NCBI GenBank assembly: GCA_014526335.1
Contig: JACTAT010000010.1
Span: 6,305,657-6,369,656, forward strand
DNA: 64,000 bases
Reading direction: 5' to 3'
Origin: Chrysaora quinquecirrha
Taxonomy: Eukaryota > Cnidaria > Scyphozoa > Semaeostomeae > Pelagiidae
In this document: one piece after another, positions 1 through 12,600 of the stretch
How positions within the stretch are numbered: the stretch's first letter is position 1
How the letters are laid out: every line of letters starts with the position of its first letter
Program-made: the position numbers and the translations under genes
The notes under the pieces: model-generated
Told to the model about the DNA's origin: nothing
What the model saw: only the letters and a program-made list of their open reading frames with translations
The model's database searches: none

Positions 1-274
1 CTAAGGCTATCTATTTGTCTTTCTCGGGAGTATTTGCGTGCTTACAGTGTTCGACTTTGCTACGAAAGACATTATTTCATACTTACCTAATACAATCGTT
101 CTTTTTACAAGAAACGAGTGTTTTAGTACATTGCTCTCAAACATATACACGCAGTTTTCTTTATAAGCAACTTCGCTTTTTTATAAGCAACTTCAAGAGC
201 CAGTTCTGATTCTTTTGCAATGTGTTTACACGAGACGAACTAGCCTGTGTACCAGACCCCTAACCAAAAAGTAA

Positions 275-556
275 GGACGTGGCCAACCGGTCAAACATTT
301 TCCTTGTCAAGCAAATCTCAACTGTTAGACCAATAATGTTTCTATCGTTTGGCCAGAGCCTTGCAACAAATGTTTGACCGTTTGGCTACGTTCAAAAACA
401 TTTTTTGACAAGCAAAAGTAACAAATTTATGGCGTGATGTTTTTGAAAAGTTCAAAAACATTTTGGCTTGACGCAAACAAAAATGTTGGACGAGCGATGT
501 TTTTGGACGTGGCCAAACGGTCAAACATTTTGCTTGACAAGCAGATCTCAAATGTC
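275..556. mobile_element. AAACATTTG fold-back element near the window start
   Basis: Contains ACGTGGCCAACCGGTCAAACA, ATCGTTTGGCCAGAGCC and many CTTGACAAGCA motifs typical of the family. The order looks rearranged, with GGCCAGAGCC in the middle. The open frames here are by-products of the repeat. Confidence 0.6.
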
Positions 557-1211
557 CTGGGGTACTTCAATGTGTCCATGATTAGACGTGAATCTGGACT
601 TTGACAAAAGGACCCATTTGTATGATTCAAGCCCTTGTGTATGAATTTGGTTGATTTTAAAACCCTTTTACAATGCTAGAATTCACGAAAAGTCTCGCAA
701 AATCGAATCTGACGGCGATTTTTGCAATCAATGTGACCGAGCTCTGTTGTTGCTGTTAATTCATCGTTTCAAAAGCAAAAAACAAAGTAGAAAGGTTGTC
801 AGCCACTTTGCGGTAAATCATAATGGGACCTATTGGTAAGAAAATCCTAAAATACCAACCCATCAACCAGAATCTAGCAGAATATCAGACCCATGTGTAG
901 AGAATTTCAGTCGAAAAACCCATCCATATGAGCGGCACGTCAAGTATGTCTACATATTGAAGTACCCCCATTGAAATATGTGGTATTGTATTTTTCCTTA
1001 CAATTATTTCACTATACAGTACGACGGTTGGGGAGGGAGGCACTTGATCAGATTTTGTAAGAGACGAGCCACCCAAGCATCTAAAACATACCCGACCTTA
1101 TACCTTTTCAATACTTCAAACATAAAACTCGTGAAAATGGAGACCGTTTCTTGACAGAAATCGTGAAAATCTACACCGTTCCTTTTACCAAAATACCCAA
1201 ATCGTAAAAGC

Positions 1212-1290
1212 TGAAACCCTGAAACCGTAGTGGTTAGCACTTGCGCCATTTGGGCTCAAGGTCTGCGGTTCAAATCCAGGCTAGGGAGCA
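1212..1290 (+). mobile_element. tRNA-like fragment
   Basis: CGTAGTGGTTAGCACTTGCG resembles an A box and GCGGTTCAAATCCAGGC a B box at tRNA spacing. Stem pairing is poor, so it is more likely a SINE remnant than a tRNA gene. Confidence 0.3.
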
Positions 1291-1593
1291 CAAATTTACC
1301 TTTATCTTTACCTATACCGAAATGGTGAAAATGGGGACCGTCCTTATTATATATCAAAATCCAGAAAATCAATATCGTTCCGGGTGGCCCAAATGATACA
1401 TAGTGCACAATTCCCCCCACCCCCTGGGTACGACGGAGAGAAATTTCAATTTTTTTTCGACTATGATATTCCCATATTGATGTAATAATCACTTAAGATA
1501 CATTGATCCAGCAGTTACTTTGATTATGAATGTGCTACTTTACCTTTAACTAATATCCTTTACGTCTTTCTTACTGTATTATGTAATCCCCAT

Positions 1594-4500
1594 TTAAATG
1601 TAGCTTTGTGCGTACCCATGATTGGTGGGAAAACATTGATATCGTATTTCAAGCTCTCCTCCATATTCCTTTTTATTCATGATGTCGCACTTGATGTTCA
1701 TCTCCTGTAAATAATACAAAATGTACTAGTACATATGTTGCCCCATTAGGAGGGTCAAAATGTCCCATATCCCCTACTATTATTCTAAGGTCCCGTTTAC
1801 AGGGCCTCTTTCAACATAGTAACTAGGGGAGCAAATCCCCCCTAGTCCCTATCATTGCCCACCTAGTACAATGTCCTCTCAAAAGAAAACTGCCAAGAAA
1901 AGCCAATCTAAGCCAATCTTGAGGTTGTAGTTTGAAAAACTTTCTGGGGGAGCATGCCCCAACACACCCCTAGCTAGGAACACCTCTGGGGCACTGTACG
2001 CCTTTGGTACATTTACAGTCAGCTGTAGCATCAGTGTAATTTGTATGGTATAAATTCTCAACTGAAGAAGAGATGCCTCCATTATTTCTCCAGCTCCTTT
2101 AGATTTTTTGCCCCCCCCTAGTTTTATTCTCTTTAAAGAGGCCCTGCCCGTTTTCACGAGACCGGTTCAATTTTGATCCGTACAAAAGTGACACGGAACA
2201 ATTGGAATTACACAGAGCCACGCTAGTTACAGTATGTTACCGATAGACTTTTCGTTTACACAAGTACGGAACCGCATGAAATAGAGGCCTAACTAACGAA
2301 ACGAGGCTGAAATAGCGAAAAAATCTGGGCGTAAGCGCATTGCGCAGAAACCTTCAGAATCAAAAGAAAGCCGGATTGGCAGTTAACACGAGACCGGATA
2401 GCATTGAAAACGACTCGCTAGAAGGATCAAAATTGATTATGCTCTCTCCCCGCCTTTGTATATTATTAGACTTATTACATGAGTCCCACTCTTCGCAAAC
2501 AGCAACAACCACAACAACAACAACAACAACAACAACAATCATACAGCTGTTTGCTCAGAGTGATTTGAGCGTCCAGCATAGATTCAATAGCGATAACTAC
2601 GGCTCATGTAATAAGTCTAGTATATTGTTTCGGTCTGTTTCTAACGGGCTAAATAGAGGATTTACAGTACGCCCGAAAATATTTCCGCTGTTTATCACGA
2701 TTTTGAAACTGACCTCCAGGGACTTAAATTCTCCAGCCTGCAGTCGTCTCGCAGTTTGTCCATAACACTCCTTGTCTATATTCTCTATTGATAACAATGG
2801 AAATTTGCTTTCGTCGACAAGAACATTATTCACTTTCACAGAAACAATTGAAAGGAAAGCTTTTCCTTTTTTCTTGCACTGAAGTTTAACTTTCTTGTCT
2901 GATTTCTTCTGTGTAGCTGTAGATGGAATAAGAGCTATAATTATCGTAATTATTGATGGTGCAAAGTCAGCTCGGTACACACGGTTAATCACATACCGCC
3001 CAAATGGCTTTTTTTCAGCAACGATTTCCCTACATATGGGTTAGTTTTTCCAAAAATATTTCCACACAGAGGTAGGACTTGGGGGGGGGCTGCTTGTGTT
3101 TTACCATCCATTACACGGTTTTGCCAATATTTTGGCTCGGGGTACATTACCTTTGAATGGATGTGGTTGTGCCACGGGGATTTGATAGACCCGCCCGCTC
3201 AACATGTACCTAGGCATGTACAGGGTACGGACCCTTATCATGGACAATTATGGGCCATATTATTGTTTGATATTTCGCCACGATCATCTTCAGCGCAAAA
3301 TTAACACTATTCGGACTCAAATAAGGAATAAGGTTTGAATTTTCTTTAATTTCCCAACCTGTTATATGGTGATTTGGCCAAAATCATACCCATGTTTAGA
3401 GAATTTCAGGGCAAAAACCCACCCACATGGGCGTGTTAATCTTGAACCCACCCATGAACCCAACCCACTAAAAACCCAGCATATGCACATACCTATATGC
3501 AAACTACACTTAGTACCCCCGCCCCCCCCAGGAATACCAAAACACATCAAATTTTCTCTTTTATGGTAATATGACTTTTTACAAACCTGTTTCAACTTCA
3601 ACCTCGTCTACCCAAGTCTTATCTTCATCAGGTTTTGTAGAACTGCATTGGTAAACAGCTCTGATGACATCTGTGTCACTTTTGTTGAATTTCGAACCTT
3701 GAAACCAAATCTTGCAAGTCGCAGACTTTGGTTTCGGTAAAATAGACGCAAGGTCATTCATTTGTGTACTGCATTCATTTTCTGCAAGTTTCTGAAATTC
3801 GTCATTCAAAGGCACTGAATTGACAGTGATCTTGCCTGCTCGCACGTATGAAGCTTTGCCCTTGCATGTCAAAGTGAGTGGAAGGGTATCTGTTTGGGCT
3901 GCAAAAGAAATAACATATAACATAAGCTGTTATCTCTCTGTTTATTCATTATTCACAATTCCTAAAATGCATCTCATTTGCTTATTTGTTTATGAAAAGG
4001 TCCCCGTTCCCGAGGGAATCAAAAATCAAGCAATCACGCACAATTTTTTGACGTGAACTGAAGTATGTCAGAAACCGAGAAACATCAGATCAGAGACGCA
4101 ACGAAGAAAGAAAAAGAATTCAAGATCTGTTACTTAAGGACGGCTTTGTTCATTACGCTACAACCCCATTTACACGACTCCGGTTTCATTTGGCTTCATA
4201 CCGGTTGGCTTGATACCGAATTTGCCGTCTGTTTTCACGGAAATGCAACAATCTGACATGCTTGGATATCGGACGCTCCGAAAACGGGACGAAGCCAACT
4301 CGATCTGTTATCGATCAATTCCGATATGAAATGAAAACGGTTATCGTGTAAACGGGGCTTAAATCACAAATAAAAATTGGTTATGACTAGTCTAGTAGCT
4401 ACTCTTCAGTGCCTGAAATGCAGTTACTGAGAACTCGGTCTTAACGTGATCCTTCCCAGATGCGACAATCGTACGATTGTTTCGGCAATCAGGCTTTGTT

Positions 4501-5098
4501 CTTCAGGAGGATAATTTATCGAGTCGTGCGGCAATCGTAAGATTGCTGCGGTAGTTTGTGAACCAGGCTTTACAATCCAGGAGGATTGTCTAACAGAGTC
4601 GTGCGGCAGTCGTAAGATTGTTGCGCTAGTTTGTGAACCAGGCTTTACAATCTGGTAGGATCGTCTAACAGAGTCGTGCGGCAATCGTACGATCATTACG
4701 GTTCAAACCAGACTTTACTATCTGAAATGATCGTCTAATACAGTCGTGCAACACTAGTGGCTACGATAGTTACCGTCGTTTGGGAACCAGGTGTTACACT
4801 CCGGGAGGTTCGTAGTGCGATCTCGCTACAATCGTACGATTGTTATGCTCTTATGGAAAGTTTTAAGAATTCAAAAACTTTACTTGATGAAAGAAACAAA
4901 TAACCGCAAGGAGTATCTTTATCGTAGAAACTTACCAAGGTTTCCGCTCAAATATTTTTCTTCTTTTAACAACTGTTTCTCCAACTTCTTTTGTTCCTTT
5001 TCCTTCTGCTTTTGCGTTTTGTCGTTTTTAGCGCTCACTGGCTCTCCAATCAAAGCAACCAAGGCAAAACCAACGATAAACCAAAGTTTCAATCTCAT
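1594..5098 (-). CDS. Secreted two-module four-cysteine protein, paralog 1
   Basis: I reconstructed four exons by splice sites: 5098-4936, 3898-3587, 2916-2714 and 1704-1594, total 789 nt, about 262 residues, stop TAA at 1594-1596. Phases join cleanly (1, 1, 0). Exon 1 starts with ATG at 5098 and encodes a hydrophobic signal peptide (MRLKLWFIVGFALVALIGEP), then a Lys/Gln/Glu-rich linker. Exon 2 is one module, with cysteines in LTC, NEC, TCKI and VYQC. Exons 3 and 4 together encode a second module with the same spacing (LQC, KEC, KCDI, RYQC) and a short tail ending SYI. Four cysteines per module in a secreted protein suggest two disulfides. The order C..C..C-x-I..Y-x-C faintly recalls SUEL-type lectin domains, but the YGR and DPC hallmarks are absent, so I give no function. 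A paralog with the same structure lies next to it in the same orientation. Confidence 0.72.
2465..2620. mobile_element. Short inverted-repeat element, CTAGACTTATTACA termini
   Basis: Ends are TAGACTTATTACATGAG and its inverse CTCATGTAATAAGTCTA. The interior holds a CAA microsatellite (2504-2538) and GAGCGTCCAGC. A sister copy in the opposite orientation is at 54983-55103. Confidence 0.7.
4162..4359. mobile_element. GTTTACACG-type inverted-repeat element in an intron of paralog 1
   Basis: Ends AACCCCATTTACACGACTCC and CGTGTAAACGGGGCTT, about 200 bp, with GGCTTCATACCGGTTGGCTT inside. Confidence 0.65.
4420..4830. repeat. Tandem repeat of about 76 bp, intron of paralog 1
   Basis: Four to five diverged units with GAGTCGTGCGGCAATCGTA, then GTTTGTGAACCAGGC and a TTTACAATC segment. 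It sits between exons 1 and 2 of the secreted-protein gene. The minus-strand open frame here just follows the repeat. Confidence 0.8.
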
Positions 5099-5429
5099 GT
5101 TTTAGAGCTTGGTGAAATGAACACACACCTTCTTTTAAGTTCGATGGGCCTTTTTAGCTGCAAATAGAATCACATTTGCTTGAAACGAACTAAGTCGTAT
5201 TACACAGTAGCTAAACTTTGAATCAAGGACTTTACTTCTGCTGTCAAGTCAAGTTTAAGGGTTCTGTTGTTGGTCAAACGACTAGAAATTTCTCTCGAAT
5301 TTTCGCTAGACAAAAAATCTCAGAGCCTATTTTAGTGTGGTTTTTTCTACATTTTGTGGTCCTCAGAAATCCAAGTCTGGTCTTGCAACTTCAGAAGTGT
5401 GGATTGTATTTCACGGCTTTTAACGCGCA

Positions 5430-5930
5430 ATGTATTTTATAAAGAACCTTCGTGAAGGTCTAGTTCCAGAGGTTCCTCATTATTGAACCTCATTTGATCA
5501 AATTGTAGTACCAAAAAGATCCTTAATTCTTTAATAGTTTCTTCATTTTAACTTGATTTTTAATGTCACGACTGTTATAAAAGATATTGAGCAAATACGA
5601 TTTATGTGAGTTTGACAGCAAATGAATTGAACCGGCTATGTTGTTCTTGATTGCTTGCAGTGATGAGTGATAAAAATGTTCAAGATTGAAAAGTCCCTTA
5701 TCGTTTATATCTTTAATAGTAAGTTCTTAAAATTTTACATGCGTCTATATGTAATAAATTGAAAAAAGAAAAGACCACTCAACTGTCTGCTGCGTGTAGA
5801 AGTTTTATTAGTTAAAAAAAATTAATTAGAAACGATAGTTTTTCTGTTGTCTTTTGCGTCGCGGTGTTCCTGCCTGCTTTATTCTATATGTACTCATTAT
5901 AAAGTGGTTCTTTATAAAAAAGTGTACATG
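5430..5930. mobile_element. Fold-back element, TTTATAAAGAACC termini
   Basis: Starts TTTTATAAAGAACCTTCG and ends in the inverse TGGTTCTTTATAAAAAAGTG. It belongs to a family with A/T-rich ACACG..TTTATAAG termini that has at least seven more copies in the window. Confidence 0.65.
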
Positions 5931-8900
5931 TTAAAGGTAGCTAACTGTATTAACGTATTCGTTTGGCTATTCCAAAAACATAACAGTTTCCACAAACCTT
6001 TTCCGTCCTCTGACTTCCACTAAAACTGATCCCTGACCTTCAGCGTTGCTTTCAGAACAATATTGACCTTCCCGCAAACAGCAGAAAACAGCCAATGGTT
6101 TCCAAGGAGATTTTCTTCTTATCAAGTAGAATTTACTCAATTTCTCCGTTACGTTGTTGGTATTAATTTAGAAATAAAAAGCAAACATATTCTTTAATTA
6201 AATTCGACAATTTGTTTGTTTTGTAAAGAAGACAACAACTGCGCTCTCATGTAAACAACAGACATGTTATGAAAAATTTCCCCTTTCGCAGATTTCCGAA
6301 CTTTAGATTGACACGAGAGGGTTAAATATCCTTACTTACAATAGAAGACGATTCGGAAAAAATGCTACACAACACAACATTAATCGCAATTTTTAGCAAG
6401 TTTGGCTGCGGAATTGGCTGTTGCAGCTTCCAAAATAATGCAAAACCCTGGAGTTTGAAACGAAACGTAAGAACAGCCAACATAGCGTTGTCGCCAGAAC
6501 GAGGCATATCAACACGCGGGAAGATAGCTACTTAGGGCCCAGATTCTTTGTTAACTCGTGCTGCCTTCAGCATCATTTTGTTAAACAGTCTATTGATTCA
6601 TGGACCGCTATGTTCCACCAATGCTCGTGCTAATAACCATTTGTTTGTTTACAAACGTAAAACATCCTTCTTGCTTGATAAACAGGAATTAATGTCTATC
6701 TGGAAACTGCAAACATTTATTCTTAAACAAAGCAACTATGCCTAGAACAGCTGTCGTTAGGAAACTTTTTCTAAACTCCAATATATGCCCGAAAATGATT
6801 CCGCTATTTATCGCAATTTTGAAGTTTTGTACAACTCAAAGACTATAAACTCCAAGATATGAAACTTTCACCGTCCGATTCGAATTTTGCGAATCAAAGT
6901 TAAAACCCCAAATTGAGGCCCCATAAGGGTAATTGGGATATTCTGAGAGAGTCAAAGGGATGTGGGATAATTCTTGAAAACGTGAGGGGAACAGGGAAAT
7001 TTTGGTGTTCTATCGGGGGGGGGGGGGTCGGAAATTCACAGGATCGGGTCATACCGGTATCTATGGTACAAAATGCCTAGTTTTATGGAATTCAAGAGTA
7101 GCATCATCGGTATCTGAGAGCCAATACGATTTGTACTCGAGTCTTTTATAAACTTTCTTTCAAACACGTCAAGTTGCCAAGAGGCCAACCAGTACCAGTT
7201 GGAATTTAAGCAACAGGCAACTGAAATAAACTGGAGTTGCTTCCTAAGAGTCAGTACCCAATGAAGTATTCCGTGTAGTTCTGAAAGGGCTCTGATCACT
7301 TCTTCAGAGGCAAGGCTCCTTTTAAATGTCCGTGCTTTTATGCAATTATAAAGAAATCGAGTTAATGGAATAGAAATTAGTTACGAGAATCCATGCGGAG
7401 AATTAAGTTGGGATAGCTACGTATGCATTAAATCAACTTGTAATGGTCACCTCTATTAAGCGGATGCATTTTCATGACATGTATGTTTTCACCCGAAACA
7501 AGATAGGCCCTTCCTTCCCCGGCCGGGGGTTACTTAATGTAATATAATTTGGGCACGGGTGTGTGCCGCCCATATGGGTGGATTTTTGGCCCTGAAATTC
7601 TCTAAACATGGGTATGATTTTAAATAATACCCTAGACTGATTACCTGAGTCGTAGTTATCGCTATTGGAATACATACTAGGACGCTCAAACTACGACTCA
7701 TAATCGAGCGTTATCTTTCTGGACTTACGTTTTCTGCCTCGTTCTCATATTACCATGGTTACAGTGATGTCAATGGTAAGTGGTTGCAATGGCCTAAATC
7801 TACCGGGTCTAAAACGCTGTGAAAAACGATGTTCAATGGGGCCAACTTTTTGGCGCGGGCTAGTCCAGAAAAAATGCCGTAATATTATGAGTCCCAGTTT
7901 GAGCGACCTCGGTTTGGTATGAGTCTCGGTCTGATGAGCAATAACTGGGACTCAAGTAATAAGTCTACCAATACCCCAATTGGTGGGAAATTGAAGAAAG
8001 CTCAAAAATTAAACTTTTTTTCGGACTAAAATCTCGTCGAAGATGCTCGTAGGCCAAAACAGTTTTACTACTCTCATATTCCACTTATTTTTACTCACAA
8101 TATAGGGTCTGTTTCTGCACAGGTCTGCATTATAAGTTGGTGGGTTTGAAAAATCTGGGCGGCACATCGCCGTCCATCCATAAGTCATGCACCCCCGGAC
8201 CTCTTTTCAACGGTTGCTTCTCTCGAATATTTTGACACATACAAAAACCATGGAGCGGAAAGCAGGAAAGCGTTGGCGCTTGAGCGGGAGCATTCCAGAA
8301 GCGGGGACGCTGTAGCATGGAACATTCTAATTATAAATGTCAATGAAGATATACCTTGGATAATGAAGATGGTAATTTGTGCCACTAATGTATACGAACT
8401 CGCTAAATTTTCAGTCGGCCTACAGAAGCATACGGCTACTATTCAAGAAAAGACTGTCATGATGCCATGCCAATTATCTTTAAACATTCTTATCTAAACT
8501 AAAATATCACATTCTGTAATTCAGGTGCAAATCAAATACTTAACTATTGCTAGTCACTATGACTTTACTTTATATGGTTTCCAATGTAAGATGGATATAA
8601 TTCACACAAATGGATATAATGACAAATTGTTAGAAATTCATATGAAATTCAGGCAAGTTAGTGATCCCATTTGATCTAGAAAATAAGGAAAAACTTGAAG
8701 AAGGATGCAGATCTCACTATGGTTAAAATTGAAGCAAAAAGCATGAACCGAAAACGATATAAAGGATGGGTTCTTTTGGAGCGAAGCAAAAGTCTGGTTC
8801 GACATTGCACCGTTCTTTTCACTGCAGTATAGCGAAGCTACTTCGCTTTTCCTGACCGAATCAAGCGAATTGCTTTCGTAGCAATTCGCTTTTATTGCTA

Positions 8901-9194
8901 AGCAAAGCAACAAAACTTTTCTGTGATCTTTTGGAGCTGATTCGAGTTTTCGTTGTTGTTTCTCGGTGCTTCTTTAGTTAACATGATAATTTAGGACTGG
9001 ATCGAGTCCGATTTTCGCGCCAAATCTACGGAAGAGGAGGCGAGACCAATCGTTTCAAGATTTGTATCAAAATTTTCAGCTGTTGGGTTGAAATTTTGAT
9101 TTATCGCTTGGATTTTCAGAGAAAACCAGAGGCTCGAGAAAAAATCCCCAAGCCTGTACCATTCATTTTCTTCATTTGAAAATGATGTACCGTT

Positions 9195-9545
9195 TTACCA
9201 GGGACGCCTGAGAGGGGGGGGGCGCGGGGGGCAAGCGCCCCTCCTGCCCTTTCTTAAGGGGGGCAAGGGGGGCAATAGTGCCCTTCCAATGTAAATTGAT
9301 AATTGACTTTGACAACGTTAAATACGATGTTTCGCCGTAATTATGCCATTCGAAATGCGTGCGTGTGGAGACATAGCCAAAATTGTCGTATAAAAACATG
9401 ATTAATTCTCGTTGAAAAACTTTTGTTGCACACAAAGATTTCCTGGGGGAGTACCACCAAACCCTCTGATTTTTTATCTCAATTGTCCTTACGTTCCTGT
9501 TCGCCCCTTGCCCTACCATCGCTCCGGCGTCCCTGGTTTTACCAG
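9195..9545. mobile_element. Inverted-repeat element, TTTACCAGGGACGCC termini
   Basis: Left end TTTTACCAGGGACGCCTGAG and right end GGCGTCCCTGGTTTTACCAGG are inverse to each other. The interior has runs of G with GGGGGGCAAGG. No transposase frame. Confidence 0.55.
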
Positions 9546-9632
9546 GATTCATGGTTTTTCTCAGTTCTGTTATTCCAAACCCCTATTATTAGATTTCAGG
9601 TTCTATTCCAGTAAAGTAGAAAACAACTCACC

Positions 9633-12600
9633 TTAGACAGTAACATAAGTTGTTTCACTTGTTGTACTTTGCGACGCTTCAACACATTTGAATTTCATAG
9701 CCAAATCATCTGTTTTAGCGCTGCTATATTCGATCGAACAAAACACATTCTCCTGGAAGCGAATAAATGTTTTTCAGACCAGAACGACCTGTCGGAAGTA
9801 ACTGCAGATAGAAAGGGAGACTAGATAGACTAGATAGTGCTTAGGGTTAAGGAGCTGTGTCAGGGTTATCTTATGCAACTAACTTGTGGTGTCAGGACTC
9901 AGGAGCTCAGTGATGTCGGGGTTGAGCCAAAGCCATGGCAGCGTCGCAGACTACTACACCCAGGGGGGTACTCATTAACTTTCAGTACGTGGGGGTCCAT
10001 GCCACTATTTCCTTGCAGACCCCTAAATATTCAGTCCAATGTTTTGGGGACCCCAAATATTGCTATCTTTTTTCGGACACCTAAAATTTGATTGGTCATT
10101 GTAATGAATCGCACCAAATCGCACGATTCTTCCTTCAGATTTGTGGACCCCAAATATTGAATTTTTGTCTATGTTTTAATTCACAGACCCCAAATATTGA
10201 ATAAGCTTAAGATTTCGGACCCCAAATATTGGCATGGACACCCCGTAGTGAAAGTTAATGAGTACCCCCCTGGGCTACTACAAGGACTCCTCCACGGGGT
10301 TAATCTACTCTCCGAGATCCTAGTGACCTGCACTAAAAACATCGATTCACCTTCTTCTCAACCAATTTCAGGGAAAAAATTGAAATCAAAGGGTTTGAGT
10401 GAGAATGGCCCCTGCAGGTTGCGAATCTACGACCTTAAAGTGCTGGAAACTACTAAACTGTCTGTGCAAGAATTCCTTAGTGGGTCCCAGTCGTGTCAGT
10501 CAAGAGCCCAGTCGTAACTAACAGTCACACAACCCACCTCTGTTGTTGCGCGTAAGAGGAAGTCACTCTCGACTGGGCCTAACAAATTTCCTGTTGTTCT
10601 CCCTAGCAACAACACTCCAGCGTGCAACACTATCAGTGACTTTTTGCTTTGCAGGGGAAATTGTAAAACGCGTGATACTTGAGATCATGGCAAATGATCA
10701 AAAGTTGTTTGTCAAACATTTAGAATTTGCTTGTTAAGGAAGTTGTTTCATCGTTTGGCCACCTCACAAAACAATGCTCTTCAAACATTTTCTACTTGCA
10801 TCAGTTTTTGAGCTTGATCAAAAACTTCGTGCAGTGAGTTCTGTTTATTTATGCTTGTCATGCAATGTTTTCTGACGTGGCTAAACGATCAAACATTACT
10901 TGACAAGCAAATTGTAAAATGTTTGGCAAATAATGTCAAACTGCAAATGTTTGAAAGTTCAGCCAGGGCGTAAGCTTACAAACACCTAACCTTCTTTCCC
11001 TGTCTGCGTTTCTCTACAGTTTGCTTGTAACATTCGCTCAATACTTCTTCTTTGTAAACGGTCAGTTCTTTTGCAGAGACGTTCTCGCCAGCTTTTGATA
11101 CTTGCGTTACCTCAATTATTTGCTTCTCACCAGTACAGGTGAATTCCATGATGGTACCTTTTCTTTTGGCTAAAAAGGATGAGAATGTCAAAAATAACAA
11201 GCCAGACCAAATCAGAAGAGACAAGGGAAAATAAGAAGAGACAAGACATGAACACGTTAGATAAGACAAGAGAACCAGAGACAAGACAGGAGAAGGAGAC
11301 ACAAGACAAGAGAACCAGAGACAAGACAAGAGAAGGAGAGACAAGACAAGAGAACCAGAGACAAGACAAGAGAAGGAGAGACAAGACACGAGAACGAGAG
11401 ACAAGACAAGAGAACTAGAGACATTACAAGAGAAGGAGAATCACGACAAGAGAACTAGAGACAAAGAGACATGACAAGAGAAAAAGGAATCATGACAAGA
11501 GAACTAGAAACAAGACAAGAGAAAAAGAGACGAGAAAAGAGAACCAGAGACAAGACAAGGGAAGGAGAGACAAGACACGAGAACGAGAGACAAGACAAGA
11601 CAAGACAAGGCGAGACAAGACAAGACAAGACAAAACAAGACAAGACAAGACAAGGCGAGACAAGACAAGACAAGACAAGACAAGGCAAGACATGACAAGA
11701 CAAAACAAGACAAGACAAGACAAGACAAGACAAGGCAAGGCAAGGCAAGACAAGACAAGGCAAGACAAGACAAGGAGAGACAGAGAAAGGCAAGAAGACA
11801 ACTTAAAAAACCACTGATAAAGGCAAGACATGACAAAACCAAAACAAACACATTTTGAACACTACCATCGTAGATCTTTTCTTTATCTTCAATGACCCAT
11901 ATGCTACTTCCAGCCATGGCAGGCTTCGATTTTGCGCATCTGTAAATACCACGTGCCACACCACTGTTTTCAAGGGAGGCATTTCTTCCTAACCTTATGA
12001 AACATGTCGTCATTGAAGGATATGCGGCTTTCATTTTAGGGTCAGTCATTTGCTCATCGCATTCTTTGACGGCAAGTGCTTGTTCTGCATCAGACACGGT
12101 CGTACTATTCAAAGTTATTCCTCCAACAAGTATATAGCCAAATGACTTTCCACAGGTCAGTTGAAGAGGCAACGAGGAACTTGTGGCTAAAAAGAATGAA
12201 GACAAATGAGAAAGGATTGTTGAAATTTAACGCAAAGATCTGCCCAATCTTTGTAATGGTGTGAAGGATGTCAGGGGCAAGTTGTTATGCTTGATACGGA
12301 GAATACTGATATTATCTCCTACGTTACTGGTGATAGTCCTACACAATACTTCAAAACCTACACTATACTGATGACATCCCTCTATTTTTCTATTATCTAA
12401 TACCCCTCCACCGTACTTGAAGCAACCTTCCAAGCAAGCATTAAGTTAAGGTGGTCTCTTTTTTTTTCTCTTTCACGATACTCCGCATCTTCCACTATAC
12501 AGCTGAAAACCCTCCATGATACTTTGTATCCTCTACTGTAGTGATGATATCCCTCCACACTATAAATGATAACCCTCCACTGTACTGACGATAACCCTAA

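Larger units (their letters stand above)
5099..9632. other. Interval between the two secreted-protein genes, no gene seen
   Basis: About 4.5 kb without a supported coding exon. It holds an inverted-repeat element at 5430-5930, a repeat fragment near 6780-6850 also seen at 19.1, 24.6 and 48.4 kb, a long G run near 7015-7030, fragments of the CCCGGGGGG-type elements near 7540-7640, and a G/C-rich inverted repeat from about 9195 to 9550. Confidence 0.6.

Noticed and set aside
1879..2157. Minus-strand 92-residue frame downstream of the module-2 exon of paralog 1
   Set aside because: It lies in the last intron of paralog 1 within repeat-like sequence with AGGGCCTC / GAGGCCCT inverse ends (about 1797-2147). 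No signal or domain.
11127..12205. Overlapping long frames rich in SCLVLSCLV or TRQDKTR
   Set aside because: Translation of the ACAAG satellite. Only the edges (11866-12186 and 10991-11169) are real exons of paralog 2.
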